Of a stretch of 64,000 nucleotides of DNA, positions 7,367 to 15,883 are shown piece by piece (position 1 is the first letter of the stretch; every line of letters begins with the position of its first letter). The stretch comes from CBDCFV01 sp963664625. Its GTDB lineage: Bacteria > Chloroflexota > Dehalococcoidia > Lucifugimonadales > UBA3495. The stretch spans positions 2,914,001 to 2,978,000 of the forward strand of contig OY761541.1 in assembly GCA_963664625.1 (NCBI GenBank), read 5' to 3'. The notes under the pieces were generated by a model. That model had not been told where the DNA came from and searched no databases. It saw only the letters and a program-made list of their open reading frames with translations. The translations under genes and the position numbers were made by a program.

Positions 7367-9752
7367 GTCCAAACCCGCGGCCAAGACACCGGTAGCCAAG
7401 ACCAAGGCACGCAAGGCTGCGTCCGGCGCCGCCAAGAAATCGACGAAATCAACATCTCGCGGCAGCGCGGCCGGCAAGAACCTGGTGATAGTAGAGTCTC
7501 CCGCCAAAGCCCGCACCGTGGGCCAGATACTGGGAAGAAGGTATGTCGTGGCGGCGTCCCAGGGACATGTGCGCGACCTGCCGAAAAGCAAAATCGGCGT
7601 GGACGTGGAGCATGACTTCGAGCCGTCCTACGTTGTGATGAAGGACAAGAGACCCATCCTGAACGACTTGAAGAAGGCCGGAGAGGGCGCTTCAAGCATC
7701 TACTTGGCAACTGACCCGGACCGGGAAGGCGAGGCTATTTCATGGCACCTGCAAGCCGCCGCCAAGTGGGACCAGAGAACGGTCCCGCCAAAGAGAGTGG
7801 TCTTTCACGAGATAACCAAGGATGCGGTGGAGGAGGCTTTCAAAAACCCCAGGGACATCGACATGCAGTTGGTGAATGCCCAACAGGCCCGGCGCATACT
7901 GGACCGGTTGGTGGGTTACCAGATCAGTCCGCTGCTGTGGCGGAGGGTGCAACGGGGGTTGTCAGCGGGCCGGGTCCAGTCGGTGGCGTTGCGCTTGGTG
8001 GTCGACCGGGAGCGGGAGATACAGGCGTTCGTCCCGGTGGAGTCGTGGACCATAGACGCTCTGCTCCGTAAGGAAGGCGACAAGACCGAGTTCGGGGCAG
8101 CGTTGCACTCGGTCAAGGGACAGCGCAAGCGCATCAGCATTGCCAAGGAAGAGGAGGCCCGCCAGTACGAGACCGAATTGACCGGAGCTGCCTACAAGGT
8201 TGCGGACGTGCGCAAGCGCGACGTGAGGCAGCGCCCATCGGCCCCGTTCATCACCAGCACGCTGCAACAGGAGGCGGGCCGCAAGCTGCGGTTCACCGCC
8301 CAGCGGACCATGGCCGTTGCCCAGCAACTGTACGAGGGTTTGGACGTTGGCGGCGGAGCTCCGGTGGGGCTGATTACCTACATGCGCACCGACTCCACCC
8401 AGGTTGCCGAGTCGGCCATTGCCGAGGTACGGGGGTACATCGAGGAGCGCTACGGCAAGGACCACAGGCCCGCCAAGCCCAGGGTGTTCACCCGGCGGGC
8501 CAAGGGCGCCCAAGAGGCCCACGAGGCTATTAGGCCCACATCCATCCGGCGCGACCCGCAATCGTTGCGTGCCCATCTGACCGCAGAGCAGTTGAACCTG
8601 TACACCCTTATCTGGTCGCGGATGCTGGCCAGCCAGATGGCCGATGCCATATCCGAGGCCACCACGGCCGACATTGACGCCGCCTGCAAGTCAGGCAGCG
8701 TGTACAACTTCCGCTCCACCGGCTCGGTGCTGAAGTTTGCCGGCTTCAGGGCGGTCTACTTGGAGGGGCGGGACGACAGTAATGACGGCGACAACGCCAA
8801 GACTCTGCCGGTCCTCGCCATCGACGACCCTCTGGAATGCTCGAAACTGGAGGCCAATCAGCACTTTACGGAGCCGCCGCCGCGCTATACTGAAGCTACT
8901 CTAATCAAGGAAATGGAGGAAAAAGGCATAGGACGTCCCAGCACCTATGCCCCTACTATAGGCACTTTGGTAGGCCGCCAGTACGTGGAAAGGGAGCGCA
9001 ATCGCCTCACGCCGACGCCCTTGGGCTTCACCGTGACCGACCTGCTTACCGAGCACTTCACCGACGTCATGGACCTCGACTTCACTGCCAGGATGGAAGA
9101 AGACCTGGACGACGTGGCGCAGGGTGAACGTGAGTGGGTGCCGGTGTTGCGCGATTTTTACGACCCCTTCCATGAAGCGGTGAACCAGGCTATAGAGACC
9201 TTTACCCGCGCCGAGGAGACCGATGAGGTCTGCGAAAAGTGCGGCAGTCCCATGGCGATAAAGTCGGGCCGGTTCGGACGTTTCCTTGCCTGCACCGGCT
9301 ACCCCAAGTGCCGCAACACCAAAGACATGGGCGACAACCCGTCGCAGCCCTTCGAGGAAGAGACCGACGAGGTCTGCGAGAAATGCAACCGGCCGATGGT
9401 TATCAAGTCGGGGCGCTACGGCCGCTTCCTGGCCTGTACCGGCTACAACGCCGATGAGAATCCCTGCGACAATCGCCGCAATCTGTTGAAAAAGACCGGG
9501 GTTGCCTGCCCCAAGTGCGGTGGAGACATAGTGGAACGCCGCGCCCGGGGAAGGGGCGGCCGCCCGTTCTGGGGCTGTTCCAAGTACCCCAACTGTGACT
9601 TGCTGCTTAACCAGCCGCCGTTGCCCACGCCTTGCCCCGAGTGCGGCGGCCTGATGGTGCAGAAGGGCCGCAACAACTCGGCGTGTACTTCGTGCAGTTG
9701 GCAGGAGGCGGTCGGGGATGTCGCCCAGGAGTTGGAGGCAGTTGGTGCTTAA
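7356..9752 (+). CDS. topA: DNA topoisomerase I, with Lys/Ala-rich N-terminal tail
   Basis: 798 aa type IA topoisomerase that relaxes negative supercoils. TOPRIM domain begins at LVIVESPAKA; the active-site tyrosine is in GLITYMRTDST. Four C-terminal zinc ribbons follow (pairs such as CEKCGSP, CEKCNRP, CPKCGGD, CPECGGL), where E. coli has three plus two degenerate. Residues 1-40 are an unusual basic tail rich in Lys, Ala, Thr and Ser, like histone H1 or basic tails of actinobacterial topoisomerases. It overlaps dprA, and xerC overlaps its end: a dprA-topA-xerC operon, an order also seen in Firmicutes. Confidence 0.95.
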   Translation: MATKSKPAAKTPVAKTKARKAASGAAKKSTKSTSRGSAAGKNLVIVESPAKARTVGQILGRRYVVAASQGHVRDLPKSKIGVDVEHDFEPSYVVMKDKRPILNDLKKAGEGASSIYLATDPDREGEAISWHLQAAAKWDQRTVPPKRVVFHEITKDAVEEAFKNPRDIDMQLVNAQQARRILDRLVGYQISPLLWRRVQRGLSAGRVQSVALRLVVDREREIQAFVPVESWTIDALLRKEGDKTEFGAALHSVKGQRKRISIAKEEEARQYETELTGAAYKVADVRKRDVRQRPSAPFITSTLQQEAGRKLRFTAQRTMAVAQQLYEGLDVGGGAPVGLITYMRTDSTQVAESAIAEVRGYIEERYGKDHRPAKPRVFTRRAKGAQEAHEAIRPTSIRRDPQSLRAHLTAEQLNLYTLIWSRMLASQMADAISEATTADIDAACKSGSVYNFRSTGSVLKFAGFRAVYLEGRDDSNDGDNAKTLPVLAIDDPLECSKLEANQHFTEPPPRYTEATLIKEMEEKGIGRPSTYAPTIGTLVGRQYVERERNRLTPTPLGFTVTDLLTEHFTDVMDLDFTARMEEDLDDVAQGEREWVPVLRDFYDPFHEAVNQAIETFTRAEETDEVCEKCGSPMAIKSGRFGRFLACTGYPKCRNTKDMGDNPSQPFEEETDEVCEKCNRPMVIKSGRYGRFLACTGYNADENPCDNRRNLLKKTGVACPKCGGDIVERRARGRGGRPFWGCSKYPNCDLLLNQPPLPTPCPECGGLMVQKGRNNSACTSCSWQEAVGDVAQELEAVGA

Positions 9753-10923
9753 CCATTCTACTGGCCAACAGGCTGTGCTCCCCAACGGCGGCGATGAGCA
9801 GGCGCCGAGGGGAACGGAGCCTCATGATTCCGGGAACGCTACAAGTCCGGAGTTGGCCCGGTTCGATGCACTGGTGGAGCGGTATCCATACTACCTGAGG
9901 GGGCAAAAGGGCCTGTCCGAAAACACCGTCCGCGTTTATCTCGACGACATAAGGTCATTCCGAACGTATCTTCAACTGCACGAGTTGACTCTTGAGGACA
10001 TGGACCGGCCCATGCTGCGAGGGTTCTTGGCTTGGCTGGCCATGGAGGCGAAGGAAGGCAACAAGGGTTACGCCAGGGTCAGCATCTCCCGGAAGCTGAC
10101 GGCGCTCCGGTCGTTTTACCAGTTCCTGGTGCAGCAGGGGTTGTTCAACGTTACCCCCGTTCCCTCAGGCCGCAGCTTCACCGTAAAACTCGACAAGCCC
10201 CTTCCGGTGTTCCTGGGCCAGAAGGAAGTGGAGCGATTGCTGGATGCGCCGGACGAATCGACCGAGACCGGCATCCGGGACCGGGCGATTCTCGAGGTGT
10301 TGTATGCCTGCGGAGTGAGGCTGGCGGAAATCCAGTCTATGGACGTATCCCATATAAACTTTGACCGCCAGGAGATATTGGTGAGGGGGAAGGGTTCCAA
10401 GGAGCGGTCGGTTGTGTTCGGCCAACACGCCGCGGACGCCTTGCGCCGGTATCTCCAAGAATCCAGGTCCCAATTGGCGTCCGGCCCTGAGCCGGCGCTG
10501 TTCCTGAACAGATACGGGAAACGGCTGTCCCGCAGAAGCATCGAGAAAATGGTCGAACGTTACTCCGGCCAAGCCGAGACACGCGACGGCGTCCACCCCC
10601 ATACGCTGCGGCACACCTTCGCCACGCACATGCTGGAGGGCGGCGCGGACCTGCGGGTGATACAGGAGTTGCTGGGCCATTCCAGCCCCAACACGACGCA
10701 GATTTACGCCCACGTGACCAAGCAGGAGGCCTTGGCGTCGTACCTTGCCAACCACCCTCTTGCCGATGCCCGGACCGTGGGGTCTACTCTCCCTCCCGTC
10801 GTTCCCGCGCAGGCGGGAACCACGCCGGGGGCAGGCAACAGTGATCAGGGGCCAGTGGCCAGTGAAGAGCAATACAGGCCACCAACCACTGATCACCAGC
10901 CACTGAAAATGGAGGCCAACTGA
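9718..10923 (+). CDS. xerC: Tyrosine recombinase XerC/D with repeat-derived C-terminal tail
   Basis: 401 aa. It has the N-terminal SAM-like core-binding domain (residues ~50-140) and a catalytic domain with the full tyrosine recombinase set: R in CGVRLAEI, K in GKGSKER, HxxR in HTLRHTFATHM, H in LGHSS, nucleophile Y in TQIYAHV. Xer recombinases resolve chromosome dimers at dif. Position after topA favours XerC, but XerD cannot be excluded. After the usual end (ASYLANHPLADA) it carries about 45 extra residues encoded by a REP palindrome (PVVPAQAGTTP) and a second repeat. ATG 9718 has AGGAGG upstream and overlaps topA by 35 bases. Confidence 0.9.
   Translation: MSPRSWRQLVLNHSTGQQAVLPNGGDEQAPRGTEPHDSGNATSPELARFDALVERYPYYLRGQKGLSENTVRVYLDDIRSFRTYLQLHELTLEDMDRPMLRGFLAWLAMEAKEGNKGYARVSISRKLTALRSFYQFLVQQGLFNVTPVPSGRSFTVKLDKPLPVFLGQKEVERLLDAPDESTETGIRDRAILEVLYACGVRLAEIQSMDVSHINFDRQEILVRGKGSKERSVVFGQHAADALRRYLQESRSQLASGPEPALFLNRYGKRLSRRSIEKMVERYSGQAETRDGVHPHTLRHTFATHMLEGGADLRVIQELLGHSSPNTTQIYAHVTKQEALASYLANHPLADARTVGSTLPPVVPAQAGTTPGAGNSDQGPVASEEQYRPPTTDHQPLKMEAN
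10797..10824 (+). repeat. REP-like palindrome inside the 3' end of xerC
   Basis: Core GTTCCCGCGCAGGCGGGAAC at 10801-10820 with CGTC before it. Translated in the xerC frame it gives PVVPAQAGTT, so the repeat has become part of the coding region. Confidence 0.9.
10839..10905. repeat. Second repeat type in the xerC tail (CAGTGATCA/CCACTG units)
   Basis: Units CAGTGATCAGGGGCCAGTG (from 10839) and CACTGATCACCAGCCACTG (10887-10905) are near-complementary. They encode the terminal SDQGPVASEE and TTDHQPLK stretches of XerC. This looks like low-complexity intergenic repeat DNA captured by the reading frame. Confidence 0.6.
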
Positions 10924-10924
10924 A

Positions 10925-11377
10925 TTGGCTAGGTTCCTTGTGATGAACGGGCCCAATATCAACATCCTCGGTCGCCGCGACGTCAACATTTACGGTACGA
11001 AGACGTTGGACGAAGTGAACCAGGAAATCGCTTCCGTGGCTGACAGGCTAGGAGTCGAAGTCACGTTCTTCCAGTCCAACCACGAGGGAAGCCTCATCGA
11101 CTGCATCCAGGAAAACTGGGGGAAGATTCAGGGCATAATCCTGAACCCCGGCGCCCTGACCGGATACGGACTTTCGCTGAAGGACGCCTTGATCGACGCC
11201 AAGGTGCCGGTGATCGAGGTCCACTTGGGCAACCCTCAAGCCAGGGAAGAATTCCGGCGCCACTCGGTAATCAGCGATGTAGCGATAGGCACAATTGCCG
11301 GGTTTGGCTTTAGAAGCTATACTGCGGCCTTGGACATACTTGCTGCGCAAACGAAAGAGGAGGATTTCCCCCCATGA
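10925..11377 (+). CDS. aroQ: Type II 3-dehydroquinate dehydratase
   Basis: 150 aa, the usual size. It dehydrates 3-dehydroquinate to 3-dehydroshikimate in the shikimate pathway. Motifs: NGPNINILGRRD at the N-terminus with the catalytic Tyr in NIYGTKTL, QSNHEG, LNPGALTGYGLSLKDAL, the catalytic His in EVHLGNPQAREEFR, and GFGFRSYTAAL. The start is TTG 10925, with GGAGG eight bases upstream, one base after the xerC stop. It overlaps the next gene by ATGA. Confidence 0.95.
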   Translation: MARFLVMNGPNINILGRRDVNIYGTKTLDEVNQEIASVADRLGVEVTFFQSNHEGSLIDCIQENWGKIQGIILNPGALTGYGLSLKDALIDAKVPVIEVHLGNPQAREEFRRHSVISDVAIGTIAGFGFRSYTAALDILAAQTKEEDFPP

Positions 11378-12441
11378 GCGACCGCTTGGACAGGTTGACA
11401 GCCCGGTTTCCCGAGAAAGAGTTGGACGCCCTGTTGATTTCGGCGCCGGAGAACCGGCGTTACTTGTCGGGCTTCACGGGGTCTGCCGGCTATCTTTTTA
11501 TCACTCCGGAACGGGCGGTCCTTGTCACCGACTCCCGGTATACCGAGCAGGCAACCAACCAAGCGCCCGACTTCCAGGTAATACAGGTACGAGGGGGCTG
11601 GGACTGGCTTCTGGAGCAAATGAAAGAGACCGGCGTTAAGCGGGTGGGTTTTGAAAGCCGGAACATGACCGTAGCGACCTACGATAGCCTGATAGGAGCT
11701 ATCAAGGACGACAGCGCCCTTAACCAGGTTTCCATGATCGCCACGGCTGAGATACCCGAGGAAGGGCGGGTGTTCAAGGACCAGCGCGAACTGGCTATGC
11801 TGCAAAGGGCAATAGACGCCTCTGACTCGGCGATGGAAGCGGTGTGCCCCACCATAATGGTGGGCATGACGGAGAGGGAAGTTGCTTGGCGGATGGAAAT
11901 GGCGATGCGGGACTTCGGCGCCGATGGCATCAGCTTCGACACCATCGTCGCATCCGGCCCCAACGGGGCCATGGCCCACCACCGCCCCTCAGACCGGGTG
12001 ATACAAGAGGGTGAGCCGATAGTGATCGACATGGGAGCGATCGTGGAAGGGTACTGCTCCGACATCACGCGCACCGTGGTGGTTGGGGAACCCGACGAGA
12101 CTTTCAACAAGATTTACGACATTGTGCTGGGGGCGCAACTTACCGCGATCAACATGGTCAAGCCCGGCATGACCGGAGAGGACTGCGACGACCTGTCGCG
12201 GGCCGTGATTGCCGAGGCGGGCTATGGGGACAACTTTGGCCACAGCCTGGGCCACGGCGTTGGCTTGGCCGTTCACGAGAACCCGCGGGTCAGTCCCAGG
12301 TCTCCAGACAAGTTGGAGCCGAACATGGTGTTCACCGTGGAGCCGGGCATCTATTTGACTGGCTGGGGCGGGATCCGAATCGAAGACATCGTGGTCCTGG
12401 GGGACGACGGGGCCAAGGTCCTGAGCAAGGCAGGCAAGTAG
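11374..12441 (+). CDS. M24-family aminopeptidase (Xaa-Pro peptidase type)
   Basis: 355 aa. An N-terminal creatinase-like domain (NRRYLSGFTGSAG, VTDSRYTEQA) is followed by a pita-bread catalytic domain. The five metal ligands are present: D in IVIDMGAIVEGY, D in CSDITRTV, H in GHSLGHGVGLAVHE, E in TVEPGIYL, E in IRIEDIVVL. Such enzymes remove N-terminal residues next to proline in the cytoplasm. The gene is coupled to aroQ (ATGA) and lies upstream of efp, an order also found in Bacillus (yqhT-efp). Exact substrate (Xaa-Pro aminopeptidase or dipeptidase) is not certain. Confidence 0.9.
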   Translation: MSDRLDRLTARFPEKELDALLISAPENRRYLSGFTGSAGYLFITPERAVLVTDSRYTEQATNQAPDFQVIQVRGGWDWLLEQMKETGVKRVGFESRNMTVATYDSLIGAIKDDSALNQVSMIATAEIPEEGRVFKDQRELAMLQRAIDASDSAMEAVCPTIMVGMTEREVAWRMEMAMRDFGADGISFDTIVASGPNGAMAHHRPSDRVIQEGEPIVIDMGAIVEGYCSDITRTVVVGEPDETFNKIYDIVLGAQLTAINMVKPGMTGEDCDDLSRAVIAEAGYGDNFGHSLGHGVGLAVHENPRVSPRSPDKLEPNMVFTVEPGIYLTGWGGIRIEDIVVLGDDGAKVLSKAGK

Positions 12442-12450
12442 CGGTACGAC

Positions 12451-12840
12451 ATGCAAGTTCGAGAGCACAGGGAAGTCGCTCAGGAGTTCTTGGAGGCGGC
12501 GGACCGATATTTCGCTGCCGGAGACCGGTTTCAAGGATCTGAGAAGCTGTGGGGGGCCGCATCTCACGCATTGATAGCGATTATTTCTGAACGTGGTTGG
12601 CGTGGCACCCGCCATCGTGATATGAAGAATGCCGCGGACCGGCTGGCTGTTGAGTTGGATGACCCCACCATTGGGGCTTTTTTCTCGGTGGCCGAGAAAT
12701 TCCACAGGAACTTCTACCACGGCTTCTTGGACGATTTCGAAATAGAATCAGACCGCGTCAGGGTTAATCAATTCGTGGCTCGAATGCTGGCCTTGGCGGA
12801 AAACGGCGCTCCCCAAGAACCAAGGGACGAGACAGGGTAA
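12451..12840 (+). CDS. PaREP1/HEPN-like small helical protein
   Basis: 129 aa, all-helical. It resembles PaREP1-type HEPN proteins: EFLEAADRYFAAGDRFQGSEKLWGA-like opening helices (in part), then AEKFHRNFYHGFLDD near residue 90. The RNFYH segment resembles, but is not exactly, the HEPN RNase motif RX4-6H. HEPN proteins often pair with nucleotidyltransferases, but none is adjacent. It sits between the peptidase and efp with short gaps, so it is probably co-transcribed. Function is unknown. Confidence 0.6.
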   Translation: MQVREHREVAQEFLEAADRYFAAGDRFQGSEKLWGAASHALIAIISERGWRGTRHRDMKNAADRLAVELDDPTIGAFFSVAEKFHRNFYHGFLDDFEIESDRVRVNQFVARMLALAENGAPQEPRDETG

Positions 12841-12868
12841 GAAGAAAGTTAAGGCGGGGGAAATACCA

Positions 12869-13435
12869 ATGAGCATCAACTTTGGCGATTTGAACCGGGG
12901 CATGGTCATCGAGCTGGACGATCAGCCTTGGGAGGTTATGGACTACCAGCGCCATAAGATGCAGCAAAGGGCGCCGGTTACCCGAATCAAGATGAAGAAC
13001 CTGATCAGCGGTGCGGTTGTGGAACGGACTTTCCAACGGTATGACACCGCCTTTTCAGTTGCCGATGTCGATAACAGGTCTACCCAGTACCTGTACACCG
13101 ACGGTGACTACTTCTACTTCCTGGACCAAGAGACCTTCGACCAGTATGAGCTCGATGATAAGATGCTCGGCAGCGCCTTGGACTACCTGACCGAGCAGAT
13201 GATGGTGGAGCTGGTCTTCTACAAAGGCCGCGCCATCAGCGTCAACCTGCCCACCCACGTAGACCTTGCGGTTACGGAGACTCCGCCGGGGTTCAAGGGC
13301 GACACGGCCCAGGGCGGCAACAAGCCGGCGACCCTGGAGACTGGCTTGCGGGTCAACGTGCCCATGTTCATCTCCACCGGGAATGTGGTCCGGGTGGATA
13401 CTCGCACCGGAGCCTATACCGAGAGAGTCAGCTAG
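12869..13435 (+). CDS. efp: Elongation factor P
   Basis: 188 aa, full length, three beta-barrel domains. EF-P binds ribosomes stalled on polyproline and stimulates peptide bond formation. Recognisable: FGDLNRGMVIELDDQPWEV at the start, PTHVDLAVTETPPGFKGDTA, and the C-terminal LRVNVPMFISTGNVVRVDTRTGAY. The domain I loop that normally reads KPGKG or KxGRG is HKMQQRAPVTR (residues 29-39). By ungapped alignment to the following RxK, the tip residue that is usually a modified Lys or Arg is Gln33, flanked by Arg34. Neighbours are peptidase and xseA. Confidence 0.93.
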   Translation: MSINFGDLNRGMVIELDDQPWEVMDYQRHKMQQRAPVTRIKMKNLISGAVVERTFQRYDTAFSVADVDNRSTQYLYTDGDYFYFLDQETFDQYELDDKMLGSALDYLTEQMMVELVFYKGRAISVNLPTHVDLAVTETPPGFKGDTAQGGNKPATLETGLRVNVPMFISTGNVVRVDTRTGAYTERVS

Positions 13436-13439
13436 CCAA

Positions 13440-14759
13440 GTGGCGGCGGTCCATGGCGTCAGCCAAGTTTCACTTTACCTGAAACAGGTGCTGGAGACTG
13501 ACCCGCTGCTGGCGGACCTGCTGGTGGAGGGAGAGGTTTCGAACCTGCGGGTTTCGGCTGCGGGGCACTCTTACTTCACCCTGAAAGACGATTCCAGTGT
13601 GCTTAACTGCGTCATGTTCCGCGGTCAGTCAGGAGCGGAACTGCTGACCAACGGCAACGCGGTCCTCGCCCACGGTCGTATCCGGTTCTATGAACCCAGG
13701 GGCACGACAGATTTCATGGTGGACATGGCCGTGCCTGCTGGAGAGGGCCAGTTGGCCTTGGAACTGGAACGGCTGCGGCTGCGGCTGGAAGCGGACGGGC
13801 TTTTCGAGGAAACCCGCAAGCGCCCGCTGCCGCCGTTTCCCCGGGTAGTCGGGGTTGTCACCTCCCCATCCGGGTCCGTGTTCCACGACATCCAGAACGT
13901 TGTCAGGCGTCGCTTTCCCTTGGTGGAACTGTTGCTGTCGCCGTCCGCAGTCCAAGGCGCGAACGCGGCGGGTGAGATCGTGGCGGCAATCGAGCGGTTG
14001 AATTCGGATGGGCGGGCTGACGTCATCGTAATTGCCCGAGGTGGCGGCTCTCTGGAAGAGTTATGGCCCTTTAACGAAGAGGCTGTAGCCCGTGCGATCT
14101 ATGCCAGCCGAATCCCCGTGGTGTCGGGAGTCGGACATGAGACCGACTTCACCATCGCCGACCAAGTGGCTGACCTACGGGCGCCGACACCGTCCGCGGC
14201 CGCGGAGTTGGCAGTGCCCGACCAGCAGGTCTTGAGAAGGCAACTCAACGAGTTGCTTGAGACGTATCACCGGGCGTGTGACCGGCAACTCGAGGCCCGG
14301 AGGGCTGCGGTAAGCAGGCTGTTGGACAAGAGCCTGCGGGCGTTGCCGGACACCAACGGACTGCGGCGGCGGGTGGACGATGTGGCGAAAAACGCCGAAA
14401 GCAGCATGTCCAACCGTCTCAGGTTCACACGGATGCAGGTCAACAACAAGGAAGGCCGTATTCGGGCATTGGACCCGGCGGCCATTCTGCGCAGGGGGTT
14501 CTCGGTAGTCCAAACCGTCAAGGATGGACGCATAGTCACCAGCACGGGCCACGTCAGGGATAGTGAGCCGTTGTCCATCACCGTCAGCGACGGGTCGATA
14601 CTCGCCACCGCAGGGACCGGAGACGGCAAGACTCCTGCCGGCCCGGATGTAGTGGACAACGGGAAAGCTCCCGCCACCGTGGGCAAAACCTCGAAGCCGA
14701 GACCTGCGAGGAAGAAGCGGGCTGATGCCCCGGCCCCCGGCATGAGGCCCTTGTTGTAG
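13440..14759 (+). CDS. xseA: Exodeoxyribonuclease VII large subunit
   Basis: 439 aa from GTG 13440, just after efp; the open frame further upstream overlaps efp and lacks homology. Exo VII degrades single-stranded DNA to oligonucleotides. It has an N-terminal OB fold (VSLYLKQVLETDPLLADLLVEGEVS, in part), the catalytic core (GVVTSPSGSVFHDI, IARGGGSLEELWPFN, SGVGHETDFTIADQVADLRAPTPSAAAE, in part), then a coiled-coil region and a basic low-complexity tail. It is followed 30 bases later by xseB. Confidence 0.94.
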   Translation: MAAVHGVSQVSLYLKQVLETDPLLADLLVEGEVSNLRVSAAGHSYFTLKDDSSVLNCVMFRGQSGAELLTNGNAVLAHGRIRFYEPRGTTDFMVDMAVPAGEGQLALELERLRLRLEADGLFEETRKRPLPPFPRVVGVVTSPSGSVFHDIQNVVRRRFPLVELLLSPSAVQGANAAGEIVAAIERLNSDGRADVIVIARGGGSLEELWPFNEEAVARAIYASRIPVVSGVGHETDFTIADQVADLRAPTPSAAAELAVPDQQVLRRQLNELLETYHRACDRQLEARRAAVSRLLDKSLRALPDTNGLRRRVDDVAKNAESSMSNRLRFTRMQVNNKEGRIRALDPAAILRRGFSVVQTVKDGRIVTSTGHVRDSEPLSITVSDGSILATAGTGDGKTPAGPDVVDNGKAPATVGKTSKPRPARKKRADAPAPGMRPLL

Positions 14760-14789
14760 TCGACGACCATTCCGTGTGAGGCATTGGAG

Positions 14790-15053
14790 ATGGTAGATTC
14801 GCCGGCCCCCGAAGCAAATACCGACGTGGACTCACTTTCCTTCGAGGAGGCCTTCGGGCGGCTGAATGAAATGGCGCAGTCGCTTGAGGATGGAGGGCTC
14901 AGCCTGAACGAAGCGACGGTCAAGTTTGCGGAAGGTATGGACTTGGTGCGCCGGTGCAATCAGCTCCTGGACGAAGCCGAGTTGAAGATAAACACTTTGA
15001 AGGACGGTATCGTGGGGGCGCCGGACGAAGAGACGTGGCTTCCGGAAGAATGA
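14790..15053 (+). CDS. xseB: Exodeoxyribonuclease VII small subunit
   Basis: 87 aa helical protein with the XseB signature (LSFEEAFGRLNEMAQSLEDG, then LSLNEATVKFAEGMDLVRRC). Several copies coat the coiled coils of XseA. ATG 14790 is preferred, with GAGG eight bases before; TTG 14784 is possible. The TGA stop overlaps the start of the next gene (ATGA). Confidence 0.92.
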   Translation: MVDSPAPEANTDVDSLSFEEAFGRLNEMAQSLEDGGLSLNEATVKFAEGMDLVRRCNQLLDEAELKINTLKDGIVGAPDEETWLPEE

Positions 15054-15883
15054 TTGAAATAGGGTGGTTCTCCACCGGAAGGGGAGAGGGGTCCCTGGGG
15101 TTATTACGTTTCGTACAGGACCGCATCAGCCGCGGGTTGCTGGACGCCCGGATAGGGTTCGTGTTCAGCAACCGGGAGCCGGGTGAAGCTGAAGGTTCGG
15201 ACCGGTTTTTTGCCCAGGTCAAGGACTACGGGTTGCCGTTGGTCACTCTGTCTTCCGCCAGGTTCAGGCGTGCCCGACGCCGTCCCTTTGCCGAGGTGAG
15301 GGGCGATTACGACCGGCAGGCGATGGACCTTTTGCGGCCGTACCACCCGGATATATGCGTGCTGGCCGGGTACATGCTTATACTCAGCGGCGCCATGTGC
15401 CGCGCATACTCGATGCTGAACCTGCATCCGGCGTTGCCGGACGGCCCCATAGGCGCTTGGCAGGACGTTGTGTGGGAACTTATCGAGACCGGGGCAACCC
15501 GGACTGGGGCGATGGTGCACTTGGCTACCGAAGAGGTGGACCGCGGCCCGGTGGTTTCCTACTGCACCGTTCCTTTGACAGGCCGGGGTTTTGATGCTCA
15601 CTGGAAAGGACTGGAGCGGGCGGACCTGAAATCGGTCAAAGAGACCCGAGGAGAGGAGTTCCCCTTGTTTCAAGCCATCCGCCGGGCCGAGTATAGAAGG
15701 GAGCCATATCTGCTGTTCGAGACCCTCCGGGCCGTGTCCCAAGGCCGAGTATCGATAGAGGGCGAGGCCGTTTTGTATACGAGCGGCATTACGGATGAGA
15801 AAGCCGATGGCCGTCACGGACTTTGCCTGGATGCGGAAGTGGAACAGGCGATGGCCGCAGAGGATGTTTACACTGACGGCTAG
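15050..15883 (+). CDS. Formyltransferase-fold protein (PurN/Fmt-like)
   Basis: 277 aa. The N-terminal ~200 residues have the formyltransferase fold, with the catalytic triad in family positions: N and H in LNLHPALPDGP, D in EEVDRGPVVSY. PurN transfers formyl from 10-formyl-THF to GAR; Fmt acts on Met-tRNA. This protein is longer than PurN, reads HPALPDGP where the family has HPSLLP, and has a C-terminal extension of ~80 residues. Its acceptor substrate is therefore open. It is coupled to xseB by ATGA and converges on clpX, sharing CTAG (15880-15883) as both stop codons. Confidence 0.75.
   Translation: MIEIGWFSTGRGEGSLGLLRFVQDRISRGLLDARIGFVFSNREPGEAEGSDRFFAQVKDYGLPLVTLSSARFRRARRRPFAEVRGDYDRQAMDLLRPYHPDICVLAGYMLILSGAMCRAYSMLNLHPALPDGPIGAWQDVVWELIETGATRTGAMVHLATEEVDRGPVVSYCTVPLTGRGFDAHWKGLERADLKSVKETRGEEFPLFQAIRRAEYRREPYLLFETLRAVSQGRVSIEGEAVLYTSGITDEKADGRHGLCLDAEVEQAMAAEDVYTDG

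Noticed and set aside
13266..13439. N-terminally extended XseA starting at 13266
   Set aside because: The extension lies wholly within efp in another frame and has no homology.
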